Of a DNA stretch of 64,000 bases, positions 18,698 through 27,313 are shown in pieces. How positions within the stretch are numbered: the first letter of the stretch is position 1; every line of letters begins with the position of its first letter. Position numbers and translations under genes: made by a program. This stretch comes from MWEH01 sp035409945 (GTDB lineage Bacteria > Bacillota > Clostridia > Christensenellales > DTU072): contig DAONQC010000001.1 of NCBI GenBank assembly GCA_035409945.1, positions 62,001 to 126,000 of the forward strand, given 5' to 3'. The notes beneath the pieces are model-generated. The model was not told the DNA's origin, made no database searches, and saw only the letters and a program-made list of their open reading frames with translations.

Positions 18698-19687
18698 TCA
18701 ATTAATATCGTTTTGTAATAATTTTTCAGCATAATATAAAATATTACTAATTACTTGATCATATGGTTTGTTGATTTTGCAACCGCTGGCATGTTTATGC
18801 CCTCCACCTCCAAAATATCGTGCAAATTCATTTGCATTTATATTGTGTTTTGAGCGTACACTAATTTTAAAAGCATCTTGGTTATTTTCTTCAGCAATTG
18901 CGACAGCTAACAAGACCCCTTCGATTTCTATTATTGAGTTTATAATACCCTCTGTACTTGATATATTAGTATTAGTAATTTCAAAATCATTTTGTTTAAA
19001 TGTAATAATACCGAGTTTGTTATTAAAATAAAATTTTGCGTTATTTAGGACAGAGGCCATCAGCCTAAATTCACCCACAGTGCGTTCTTTATATACCTTC
19101 ATGGAAATTTCGGGTCCGTTGATATTATATTTCAGTAATTTGGATGCGACAGTTAAAGTTTCTGCAGTGGTTGAACTAAATGAAAATATTCCAGTGTCTG
19201 CGGCAATCGCTCCATACAGGCAGGCAGCAATTTCCTTATCAATTTTGGAACTATCATAATATTCAAAAATTTCAAATAAGATTTGTGCAGTTGCTCCGGC
19301 TTTAGAGTCTATTATAGAATCGTTTTTGGGAGGTTTGTCTGTATATTCGTGATGGTCAATCCATAATTTTTCATCACAATTATTTATAAACATATTGGTT
19401 GATTTTTTTCCCATCCTGTCTATAGTAGCACAATCTAAACAAATTCCTAAATCATAGATATCTTTTGAATTATAACTATCTTGCACAACATTTGCATTAG
19501 GAAAGTATTCTAAATTTTTACGTATTACATTACCAGGTTCAAGAAATACACTAGCATTTTTTCCTAAGTTATTTAAATACTTATGCATTGCGAGCGAACT
19601 CCCAAAGCAATCCGCATCTGGATTAATATGCATAAATATTGCAATTTTTTCTGCAGGTTGTATTTTATCTTTGAATAATTGGTACAT
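18698..19687 (-). CDS. nrnA: DHH-family oligoribonuclease / pAp phosphatase
   Basis: Degrades nanoRNAs (and often 3'-phosphoadenosine-5'-phosphate). The manganese-binding DHH motifs are all visible: MHINPDADCFGSSLAM, ICLDCATIDRMG, WIDHHEY, and the C-terminal DHHA1 motif GGGHKHASGCKI. 329 residues is typical. The start codon abuts the rbfA stop (one-base overlap at 19687), indicating co-translation. Confidence 0.93.
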   Translation of the reverse strand: MYQLFKDKIQPAEKIAIFMHINPDADCFGSSLAMHKYLNNLGKNASVFLEPGNVIRKNLEYFPNANVVQDSYNSKDIYDLGICLDCATIDRMGKKSTNMFINNCDEKLWIDHHEYTDKPPKNDSIIDSKAGATAQILFEIFEYYDSSKIDKEIAACLYGAIAADTGIFSFSSTTAETLTVASKLLKYNINGPEISMKVYKERTVGEFRLMASVLNNAKFYFNNKLGIITFKQNDFEITNTNISSTEGIINSIIEIEGVLLAVAIAEENNQDAFKISVRSKHNINANEFARYFGGGGHKHASGCKINKPYDQVISNILYYAEKLLQNDIN

Positions 19688-20055
19688 TAATCTATTTCTT
19701 CCTTATTTGATGAATTTGCATTTGCTTGTTCTAATAACGCATCAATATGCTCTGCGTATTTTAAGCTTTCATCTAGTATAAACATTAGGTTAGGTACCTT
19801 ACGTATTTTTAATTTGCCGTATAATTGCTTTTTAATATAACCAGCCGTGTTTTGTACAATTTTAATTGCTTCTTTTCCCGTAATTAAACTATTATAAAAA
19901 CTTAAGTAAACTTTACTTATTTCTAAATCTACAGAGGTGTTCACCTCCATGACCGTAATAATACCTAAATCATTAAATCTAGGATCTTTTATCTCACTAT
20001 TAAATATTTCAGTAATTTTCTTTTTTAATTCATTATTTACGCGTTCTATATTCAT
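19687..20055 (-). CDS. rbfA: Ribosome-binding factor A
   Basis: KH-fold protein needed for 16S rRNA 5'-end processing and 30S maturation. The MNIERVNNELKKKITEIFNSEIKDPR start, the GIITVMEVNTSVDLEISKVYLSF beta strand region and LRIRKVPNLMFILDESLKYAEHIDALL-like C-terminal motif are characteristic. 122 residues is normal. Next to infB in the standard order. Confidence 0.94.
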   Translation of the reverse strand: MNIERVNNELKKKITEIFNSEIKDPRFNDLGIITVMEVNTSVDLEISKVYLSFYNSLITGKEAIKIVQNTAGYIKKQLYGKLKIRKVPNLMFILDESLKYAEHIDALLEQANANSSNKEEID

Positions 20056-20090
20056 TTAAACCTCTAGTTCGAATTAAATGTTGCATGTTT

Positions 20091-22466
20091 TTATTTTGTT
20101 TGATTTTCTACTAACTTGAAAGATTCTATAATATCGCCGTCTTCAAAATCTTGGAAGTCTTTTAGACCAATGCCGCATTCAAAACCCGCAACGACCTCTC
20201 TTGCATCGTCTTTAAGCCGTTTTAGCGAAGAAATAGTTGTGTCTGCAATTATAATATCATTTCTGATAACTCGAACATTTGCATTTCTTACAATTTTTCC
20301 ATCTTTTACCATAGAGCCAGCTATTTGTCCTACAGTAGGAATTTTATAGACAGCCCGAACTTCGGCCTTACCGAGGTATTCTTCTCTATATACAGGCTTA
20401 AGCATACCTTTAATTGCATTATTAATATCATCTATGGCATCGTATATGATTCGATATAATCTAATATCTACGTTTCTGCTTTCAGCTGCTAATTTAGCTT
20501 TAGTATCGGGTCTAACATTGAATCCAATAATAACAGCATTGACAGTATTTGCTAATAAGACATCACTTTCGTTAATTGCCCCAGGAATGGCTGAGATTGT
20601 AGAAACCTTAACTTCATCATTCGATAATTGTTCTAAACTCTCTTTTAATGCTTCGACTGAACCTTGCACATCTCCTTTAATGATTATATTTAAAGTTTTT
20701 ACTTCGCCTTCTTGAAAACTTTTATGAAAATCATCTAAAGTAAAAGCTTTTTTAGAAATTAAACTTAATTTTTCTTTAGCAATTCGTTCTTCAGCTACCT
20801 CTTTTGTTAATTTCTCATCATTTGTAGCAAGCAGGTTATCGCCAGTATTGGGAACATCTTTTAAACCTAAAATCATAACTACTGAAGAAGGGTCCGCCTT
20901 GGTTATACGTTTACCTTTATCGTCCTCCATTGAGCGTATTTTACCTACTACAGTGCCTGCTACAATATAATCACCAGTTTTTAGAGTGCCATTTTGTACA
21001 ATAACAGTTGCTAACGGCCCTCGTTGAGGATCTAGGCGAGCTTCTAATATGGTGCCGCGTCCTTTTCTGTTAGGATTAGCTTTTAACTCCATAACTTCAG
21101 AAGTTACTATAATTGTCTCTAATAAATCATCAATACCCTCTCCAGTCTTTGCAGAAACTCTTATACAAGGAATGTCTCCACCCCATTCTTCAGGGACAAG
21201 ACCTTGTTCAGAAATTTGAGTTAAGGTTTTGTCTATATCAATATCTCTCTTGTCAATTTTATTTATTGCTACAATTATATTTACACCGGCTGCTTTACTA
21301 TGATTGATTGCTTCAATAGTTTGTGGCATTATTCCATCATCTGCTGCAACTACAATAACAACTATATCAGTAATATTTGCACCTCTTTCCCTCATCGCGG
21401 TAAATGCAGCATGTCCTGGCGTATCAACAAATGTAATTTTACCAGTTTTTGTTTTTACAGAATAAGCCCCAATGTGTTGAGTAATACCTCCGGCTTCTCC
21501 CCTGGCAACATGGGACTTTCTGATGTAATCTAAAATAGAGGTTTTTCCATGGTCAACGTGTCCCATGATGGTTACAATAGGAGGCCTCGGTTGTAAATCT
21601 TTTTCATTATCCTCTTCTCCGTCGTGAAATGCTTCCATTTTTTCTTCTGATGTTTGAGCAACTTGTAACTCCAAAGTCACTCCTAATTCTCCAGCTACTA
21701 ATTCAGCAGTATCAAAATCAATAGTTTCATTAATAGTTCTTTGAATATTTAGTATTGACAATTGTTTAATAATATCAGTACTAGTTTTGCCGATTTTTTC
21801 TGATAATTCCCTAATTGATATAATTGATTTATCTATGACAGCATGTTCAATAATTTTGACCTCAGATAAATTAAACTTATTTTTCTTTTTAATTCCGCTT
21901 TTTTTGGGTTTAATTTTTACTACATCCTCTTCTTCTTGGTCAAAATTAAAATTCTTACTACGATAGTCGTCAATACGCGGTTTTGCCTTGGGTACCCTTA
22001 TTTCATCTTCATTTTCGTAACGACCTTTCATCCTTTGATTTTTGGGTTTCGTTGGAATCGGAGGGATTTGTTGATACGCACCTGGCGGAGGAGTGACCGT
22101 CTTTTGCGGTTTATTTGTTGGCTGATAACCTCCCGATGGTGGAATATAAATGGTTTCTCTTTCGGGAATTGTATCGTCATTATTGTGAACAATCGACGTC
22201 TTCGATTCGTCAACAGAATTTACTGGTTCATTAGTATTTAATTCCTCAAAAGTCACTGCTTCTTCAGCTGTGTTAGTATCAATAATTTGTTCTACTATGA
22301 CTTCTGGATTTTGCCGTTCTAACTCAACACGCCTTTCAGCAAATGCCATTCTAGCAGCTGAAATAGTTTTTGTTAACTCTTTAAGTTTATTGCGCAGTAT
22401 ACTGGAAATACTGCTAGTTTCTTCAACAGTTAATTCTCTTTCTTGAATATTGTTTTCTTTATTCAT
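20091..22466 (-). CDS. infB: Translation initiation factor IF-2
   Basis: GTPase that delivers initiator tRNA to the 30S subunit. A ~210-residue low-complexity charged N-terminal region precedes the IF2-N domain (SIRELSEKIGKTSTDIIKQL). The G domain follows with GHVDHGKTS (G1), DTPGHAAF (G3) and NKID (G4). Domains II-IV complete 791 residues, ending in GFECGIGLKDFQDFEDGDIIE. The AAAGGAG ribosome site precedes the ATG. Upstream, the 261-base gap to rnpM holds no gene I recognise. Confidence 0.97.
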   Translation of the reverse strand: MNKENNIQERELTVEETSSISSILRNKLKELTKTISAARMAFAERRVELERQNPEVIVEQIIDTNTAEEAVTFEELNTNEPVNSVDESKTSIVHNNDDTIPERETIYIPPSGGYQPTNKPQKTVTPPPGAYQQIPPIPTKPKNQRMKGRYENEDEIRVPKAKPRIDDYRSKNFNFDQEEEDVVKIKPKKSGIKKKNKFNLSEVKIIEHAVIDKSIISIRELSEKIGKTSTDIIKQLSILNIQRTINETIDFDTAELVAGELGVTLELQVAQTSEEKMEAFHDGEEDNEKDLQPRPPIVTIMGHVDHGKTSILDYIRKSHVARGEAGGITQHIGAYSVKTKTGKITFVDTPGHAAFTAMRERGANITDIVVIVVAADDGIMPQTIEAINHSKAAGVNIIVAINKIDKRDIDIDKTLTQISEQGLVPEEWGGDIPCIRVSAKTGEGIDDLLETIIVTSEVMELKANPNRKGRGTILEARLDPQRGPLATVIVQNGTLKTGDYIVAGTVVGKIRSMEDDKGKRITKADPSSVVMILGLKDVPNTGDNLLATNDEKLTKEVAEERIAKEKLSLISKKAFTLDDFHKSFQEGEVKTLNIIIKGDVQGSVEALKESLEQLSNDEVKVSTISAIPGAINESDVLLANTVNAVIIGFNVRPDTKAKLAAESRNVDIRLYRIIYDAIDDINNAIKGMLKPVYREEYLGKAEVRAVYKIPTVGQIAGSMVKDGKIVRNANVRVIRNDIIIADTTISSLKRLKDDAREVVAGFECGIGLKDFQDFEDGDIIESFKLVENQTK

Positions 22467-22727
22467 TAAATTCTCCTTTGTAATTAGTCAATAAATATAT
22501 AATATTTTTTTACGTAACTCCGACAACATCATAACTTATTTTTACTTTAATATTTTCGAATTAATTAATAAGAATTTAAAGTCAGTTACTCCTAATCAAG
22601 TTTATTTAAGTACATAACGTTATATTTTAACAAAGTATTGGCAAATATTTTTAATCTATTTTTGAAACTGAATTATATTTTCATAGTTAATACATCTTGT
22701 TATTAATTGAATTGCAGTACTATAAAT

Positions 22728-23000
22728 TTATAAATTTTTCAAGAGTTCATTTCGGATCGTTTCACAATTTACATCGTTTATGTTATTTTTAAATGCTTTT
22801 TTGAGATATATAGCACTAGTTCCCTTATTTATACATTGAGCATTATTACATAAATACGCTCCTCTACCTGTTCCTTTTTTGTTTTTATCTACCTCTATTA
22901 TGTTTTTATCATTCTTCACTAATCTAATTAGTTCGTCTTTGTTTCGTTTAGTTCTACAAACTATGCACATTCTAATGTTTTTTACATTTTTCATTTTCAA
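22728..23000 (-). CDS. rnpM: RNase P modulator RnpM (YlxR family)
   Basis: Small RNA-binding protein (90 residues) that in Bacillus binds the RNase P RNA. The family motifs RMCIVCRTKRNKDELIRLV and KGTGRGAYLC are present, plus the second CxxxxC-like segment and AFKNNI. It lies 18 bases after nusA. The L7Ae-type ribosomal protein gene usually found between this gene and infB is absent. Confidence 0.92.
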   Translation of the reverse strand: MKMKNVKNIRMCIVCRTKRNKDELIRLVKNDKNIIEVDKNKKGTGRGAYLCNNAQCINKGTSAIYLKKAFKNNINDVNCETIRNELLKNL

Positions 23001-23018
23001 TCGTGAGTATTAATTAAT

Positions 23019-24131
23019 CTAATTGAATTTGTTAGAAATGATTTCATTATTGAATTCTTCTTTTTCTTCTAAATTACCCATGACATCACTATATGCTTTG
23101 ACATCTATTTTATATCCAGTAAGCTTCATCGCTAATCTTGCATTTTGTCCTCTCTTTCCAATAGCTAAGGATAGCTTATCATCGGGCACAACAACTTTTG
23201 CAGTATTTTCTACCTGATTTAATTTGACCATAAGAACTTTAACATGCCCTAACGCTCTTGTTATATATTCATTAGGATCGTTTGAATATAGTATTACATC
23301 AACTTTTTCGCCATTTAATTCGGATACAATTGCATTAACTCTAACTCCTTTCTGACCTATACAAGCTCCAGTACTGTCTACATTAGGATCATCGCTATAA
23401 ACAGCAATTTTTGTTCTTGCTCCCGCATCTCTAACAATATTTTTAATTTTTACTAGATTAGAACGGATTTCTGGGACTTCAATTTCGAATAGTTTTCTAA
23501 CAAAGCCAGCATCACTTCTACTTACAATTACTTGTTGTTGACCTCTATTATTAATTTTAACTTTTTTTACATATACTTTAATTTTATCTCCGACCGATAG
23601 TTTCTCGCCATATACTTGATCTCGTTTTGGCATAATGGCCTCAGTTTGGGTACCTACGATTTCTACAAAGACTGCAGTTGATTCAACTCGCCTAACAATT
23701 GCCTGTACTAATTCGCCTTCTCGCTTGCTCATTTCTTCATGAGCCAACTCTTTCCTAGCATCATTTAAGCGTTGTACAACGACTTGTGTTGCGGTTTGGG
23801 CTGCAATTCGGGAAACGTCACTAGCAGACACATCTTCCCCTATAATATCCCCGACTTTAGCATCACTTTTTATTTTAAGAGCATCTTCTAAAGAAATTTC
23901 ATATTTATCTACTTCTGCTTCATCTTCCACTACGGTCTTGTATGCAAAAAACTTAATCTCTCCTTTTTCTGGATTCATTTTAATTGCTATCGCACGGCTT
24001 TCTCCAGTTTCTTTTTTTAATGCAGCAGCTATTCCAGCTTCAATCGATGAGATTATTAACTCTTTATCTAATTTAGACGATTTTTCTAATTCATCAAGTG
24101 CTGAGAAAAATTCAAAATTGTTCATTATCAT
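23019..24131 (-). CDS. nusA: Transcription termination/antitermination factor NusA
   Basis: RNA polymerase-associated pausing and termination factor. The N-terminal RNAP-binding domain (residues ~5-125) precedes an S1 domain (GELVQAIVRRVESTAVFVEI), then two KH domains (GACIGQKGVRVNAIVSELNGEKVDV and LAIGKRGQNARLAMKLTGYKID). 370 residues with no C-terminal acidic repeats, normal for Firmicutes. Downstream of rimP with a 9-base gap. Confidence 0.96.
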   Translation of the reverse strand: MIMNNFEFFSALDELEKSSKLDKELIISSIEAGIAAALKKETGESRAIAIKMNPEKGEIKFFAYKTVVEDEAEVDKYEISLEDALKIKSDAKVGDIIGEDVSASDVSRIAAQTATQVVVQRLNDARKELAHEEMSKREGELVQAIVRRVESTAVFVEIVGTQTEAIMPKRDQVYGEKLSVGDKIKVYVKKVKINNRGQQQVIVSRSDAGFVRKLFEIEVPEIRSNLVKIKNIVRDAGARTKIAVYSDDPNVDSTGACIGQKGVRVNAIVSELNGEKVDVILYSNDPNEYITRALGHVKVLMVKLNQVENTAKVVVPDDKLSLAIGKRGQNARLAMKLTGYKIDVKAYSDVMGNLEEKEEFNNEIISNKFN

Positions 24132-24140
24132 TCCTCCAAG

Positions 24141-24614
24141 TTATTTAAATTTAATATGTTTTGATAGAGATTGTACATTGTCTCTATTTATTTCTATAAT
24201 TGTTTTTTTTCGTAATAGTTCAAGTTCAAAATGATTGTCAGTATATGAAATAATTTTACCAGTAAAAAAATTTCCTTTTAAACCTTTTTGAAAAACCTTT
24301 ACATCTACTATTTCATTGATATTTCTGCGAAAATCATCATTAGTGACAATTTGTCTATCTAAACCTGGTGACGATACATTAAGAATGTATGGTTTGCCAT
24401 TGGAAATATCAAATTCGTCTAAAAGAGGATCTATTACGTCATTAACCTTTACACAATCTTCAAGCGTGATTCCGTTAAAAGAAAAAATATAGATTGTTAA
24501 GTGTGTTTCATTAGCGTTTTGAATATTACATTTAATTTCAACAATTTCATAACCCATTTTTTCTATAGGTTCTTTAACTATATTTAAAGCGAGATCGGCC
24601 ATTTTGCTTTGCAT
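24141..24614 (-). CDS. rimP: Ribosome maturation factor RimP
   Basis: Assists 30S assembly. N-terminal alpha/beta domain (EIVEIKCNIQNANETHLTIYI), the LEDCVKVNDVIDPLLDE motif, YILNVSSPGLDRQI motif, and a C-terminal SH3-like barrel (GKIISYTDNHFEL). 157 residues is normal. AAGGGG sits just before the ATG, with a hairpin immediately upstream (24636-24657). First gene of the rimP-nusA-rnpM operon. Confidence 0.94.
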   Translation of the reverse strand: MQSKMADLALNIVKEPIEKMGYEIVEIKCNIQNANETHLTIYIFSFNGITLEDCVKVNDVIDPLLDEFDISNGKPYILNVSSPGLDRQIVTNDDFRRNINEIVDVKVFQKGLKGNFFTGKIISYTDNHFELELLRKKTIIEINRDNVQSLSKHIKFK

Positions 24615-24635
24615 AATATTCCCCTTACATGAATA

Positions 24636-24657
24636 AGAGTGGCCCTAGAACCACTCT
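24636..24657 (-). promoter_or_regulatory. Hairpin in the rimP leader
   Basis: A perfect 7-bp inverted repeat (AGAGTGG / CCACTCT) with an 8-base loop lies about 10 bases upstream of the rimP ribosome binding site and inside the predicted 5' leader. No T-run follows on the minus strand (TATTCATG), so it is not a standard terminator. It could protect the mRNA or modulate initiation. Function is inferred only. Confidence 0.45.
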
Positions 24658-24683
24658 GACAAGCAATAATATTTTCTAGTATT

Positions 24684-24712
24684 AGTCTATCATCTTATCG
24701 ACGTTTTATCAA
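24684..24712 (-). promoter_or_regulatory. Putative promoter of the rimP-nusA-rnpM operon
   Basis: TTGATA (24707-24712) and TAGACT (24684-24689) separated by 17 bases on the minus strand, about 70 bases upstream of the rimP ATG. It is placed where a promoter is expected because a 416-base gap precedes rimP. The -10 is a moderate match. Confidence 0.5.
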
Positions 24713-24880
24713 CTATTTATAGTTAGGTGAAAAATATACTTAAAATGAAGTTAGTTATTATGTGAGTGTAACGGTAAGTTGCTCAGGCACGGAAATTTTT
24801 CAAACTATGTGAAACTAAACATTTTCCCAAAAATATATAAACTTCAGTCTGTTGGTTAATAAGAACAACAGCAATTCCAT

Positions 24881-24928
24881 AGATACGAAATTTCTAATTA
24901 CCAAGAGAATTAACAGATACGAAATTTC
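24881..24928. repeat. Pair of 14-base direct repeats
   Basis: AGATACGAAATTTC occurs at 24881-24894 and again at 24915-24928, exactly 34 bases apart start to start (about three helical turns). Both copies are exact. They lie 170-200 bases upstream of the predicted rimP promoter. This could be a protein-binding site pair or a chance remnant of duplication. Confidence 0.6.
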
Positions 24929-25030
24929 ACAAAATAAACAAAATATTGCGTTTAGTATTATACTTTTATTGAACGTAATTTATTTTTAGTTGATTGTACT
25001 TAACAAAAAGAGACTAAAATTACAAACTTT

Positions 25031-25987
25031 TTATTTATTTTTAGTGGATATGGAAGTAATAAAGTCTTTAAAATCTTGTGGAATTTCGGCAGAGAAAGAA
25101 ATAACTTTATTAGTTTTAGGATGAGTGAATTCTAAGTATGAGGCATGTAGCAGTTGCCCTTTGAGATTCAAAATGTTAGAACCGCCATATTGCTCATCAC
25201 CAACAACTGGATGTTTAATATATTTTGCGTGAACACGTATTTGATGAGTTCTCCCAGTAATTAAGGTAAATTCAACAAGTGAATATTTATTATAAGTATC
25301 AATTACCTTAAACTTAGTTTTGGCATCTCGCCCATTTGAAACAACAGCCATTTTTTTTCTATCTTGGACGCACCTTCCAATAGGTGCGGTGATCTCGCCT
25401 TCTGTTATTTTAATTTTTCCATCAAGTAGTGCTATATATTTTTTTATAACATTTCGTTTGGAAAATTGATTAGCTATGTTTATGTGGGCATTGTCATTTT
25501 TAGCGACAACCATAAGCCCTGTCGTATTCTTGTCTAGCCTGTGAATTATGCCAGGACGTATTGTTCCATTTATGGAAGAAAGGTCTTTTAAATGATACAT
25601 CAATGCGTTGACTAATGTGCCTGAATAATTACCCGCTGCGGGATGTACAACAATGCCTCTTTGTTTATTAATAATAGCTATGTCAGCATCTTGATAAATA
25701 ATGTCTAAAGGTATTTCTTGGGGCTCGGCAGATATGGTGGTTGGCGGCGGAATAATAATTTGGATTTCATCTCCCTCGCGCAATATTGTAGATGGTTTAT
25801 AAATTATTAAGTTATTTTTATAAACATTTCCATTAATTATTAATTTTTGTACAGCATTACGGGTGTTTGGTATACAATTGAGTTTTTTAATATCTACATT
25901 ATGACACAATGAGAGTGCTTGAGTTATGTAAACATCTGCTCTCTCACCCATTACCCCTTCATTAACTATTAACTTGATATTTTCCAT
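25031..25987 (-). CDS. rluD: RluD-type pseudouridine synthase
   Basis: RluA/RluD family 23S rRNA pseudouridine synthase. The N-terminal S4-like domain (GERADVYITQAL...TRNAVQKLIINGNVYKN) is followed by the catalytic motif HRLDKNTTGLMVVAKND and the C-terminal GRTHQIRVHAKYIKHPVVGD. 318 residues is typical. It lies 36 bases after lspA, the usual lspA-rluD order of Firmicutes. Confidence 0.93.
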   Translation of the reverse strand: MENIKLIVNEGVMGERADVYITQALSLCHNVDIKKLNCIPNTRNAVQKLIINGNVYKNNLIIYKPSTILREGDEIQIIIPPPTTISAEPQEIPLDIIYQDADIAIINKQRGIVVHPAAGNYSGTLVNALMYHLKDLSSINGTIRPGIIHRLDKNTTGLMVVAKNDNAHINIANQFSKRNVIKKYIALLDGKIKITEGEITAPIGRCVQDRKKMAVVSNGRDAKTKFKVIDTYNKYSLVEFTLITGRTHQIRVHAKYIKHPVVGDEQYGGSNILNLKGQLLHASYLEFTHPKTNKVISFSAEIPQDFKDFITSISTKNK

Positions 25988-26023
25988 TTATATACCTATT
26001 TATAGGTTAAGTGACTTATTATA

Positions 26024-26548
26024 TTACTCTTTATTTTTTTGGTCTTTTTTAAAATCTTTTACATAAAAAATAACAACATAAAGAATTACTAAAAAGCACC
26101 CTATTGTCAAACAAGAATCTGCAATATTAAATACAGGAAAATCTATTATTTCAAAATATATAAAATCTCTAACATGTCCAAGCATAAATCTATCGACGAT
26201 GTTGCCTATACCACCAGCGACAATTAGTATAAAGCCTATTCTAATTAATTTATCCTTCAATTTGCTGATACTTAACACTTGTATCGTAAATATTATAATA
26301 ATTATTATTAATGATACTATTCCCAAAATATTTGCATTATTTTTAAAAATTCCGAAAGAGGCACCAGTATTTTGAACGGCTGTAAACTTTAACACATTTT
26401 TTATTAATATAATATCAGACGCTTCTTGATTGATCGGTTCATAAATATAAATTTTCGTTAATAAGTCAATAGCGACAAAAACTAGTATTAAAAAAACTTC
26501 AATACATATATTCAATATAACTTTTTTTTTCATCTTATAATCTGCCAT
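26024..26548 (-). CDS. lspA: Lipoprotein signal peptidase
   Basis: Inner-membrane aspartyl protease that removes lipoprotein signal peptides after diacylglyceryl transfer. The conserved segments NTGASFGIF, GGIGNIVDRFMLGHVRDFI and FPVFNIADSCLTIG contain the two catalytic aspartates. Four hydrophobic helices are evident in 174 residues. It would process the two lipoproteins in this window. Followed by rluD. Confidence 0.95.
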   Translation of the reverse strand: MADYKMKKKVILNICIEVFLILVFVAIDLLTKIYIYEPINQEASDIILIKNVLKFTAVQNTGASFGIFKNNANILGIVSLIIIIIIFTIQVLSISKLKDKLIRIGFILIVAGGIGNIVDRFMLGHVRDFIYFEIIDFPVFNIADSCLTIGCFLVILYVVIFYVKDFKKDQKNKE

Positions 26549-26572
26549 ACATCTTCAAAATGATTTCATTAA

Positions 26573-27238
26573 TTATGCGTCAAAGATTGCCCTTCCTAGC
26601 CTTATCATATTTGAGCCTTCTAATATTGCATCCATATAGTCATTAGACATTCCCATGGATAAATGTTGAATATTCGGATTTGATTTTTGAAGGGAATCAA
26701 ATAAGTTTTTAGCTTCCTTAAAGTATTCACGTCTTATGTTGGTATTCAGTGGTGTTACAACCATAAGTCCTTTAACAATGATTCTTGGATATTTTTGAAC
26801 GATTGAATAAAAACTGTTAACAGCATTAAATTCTAATCCTGCTTTATTTTCTTCATTACCAGCATTAATTTGCAAAAAGATTTCTTGTTTTTGTGAATAT
26901 ACTATACAAAGCCTTTCTATTTCGTCACATGTTTTTTGGTCACATACACTTTGAATAGTATTCGCTTTTCCAATCAAATACTTTATTTTATTCCTCTGAA
27001 CTTGACCAATAAAATCCCATATTAAATCGTTAGTATATTTATCTCTAAAACTCTGTGCTTTATTTTCAGCCAGCCTCACATTTTTAAAAAACGAGGCAGC
27101 ATATTTAGCTTCGCTAACAGTTCGATTTTTTGTAGCTAAAACAACAGTAATAGTTGAAATATCATCACATATCTCTTTTATATTATTAACAACTGCTTTA
27201 ACATTTCGTGTAATTATATCTTTATTTATAAGTTCCAT
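26573..27238 (-). CDS. YggS-family PLP homeostasis protein
   Basis: Pyridoxal-5'-phosphate-binding alanine-racemase-fold protein (PLPBP). The PLP lysine is in VVLATKNRT; LAENKAQSFRDKY and WDFIGQVQRNKIKYLI follow, and the SMGMSNDYMDAILEGSNMIRLGRAIF end motif is intact. 221 residues is normal. In many Firmicutes yggS lies near sepF or lspA/rluD; here the latter. Confidence 0.9.
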   Translation of the reverse strand: MELINKDIITRNVKAVVNNIKEICDDISTITVVLATKNRTVSEAKYAASFFKNVRLAENKAQSFRDKYTNDLIWDFIGQVQRNKIKYLIGKANTIQSVCDQKTCDEIERLCIVYSQKQEIFLQINAGNEENKAGLEFNAVNSFYSIVQKYPRIIVKGLMVVTPLNTNIRREYFKEAKNLFDSLQKSNPNIQHLSMGMSNDYMDAILEGSNMIRLGRAIFDA

Positions 27239-27313
27239 TAGTATATTATATTGTTCTCCTTTGTTTTAATCTAGTCTTTATGAAACATTCATAAATTGTT
27301 AGACAAAGTTTGT

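Larger units (their letters stand above)
24615..25030. other. 416-base intergenic region between rluD and rimP
   Basis: The longest stretch without a gene. It holds the rimP promoter and leader hairpin near its left end and a pair of 14-base direct repeats at 24881-24928. I see no ORF with a family signature, no tRNA or recognisable structured RNA. In many Firmicutes polC directly precedes rimP; here rluD, lspA, yggS and a lipoprotein gene intervene. Confidence 0.7.

Noticed and set aside
21936..22241. Opposite-strand and alternative-frame ORFs over the low-complexity N-terminus of infB
   Set aside because: Composition bias of the charged IF-2 linker keeps other frames open; no independent start signals or motifs.
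24881..24928. CRISPR-like repeat pair
   Set aside because: Only two copies of a 14-base sequence with a 20-base gap, no further units and no cas genes.
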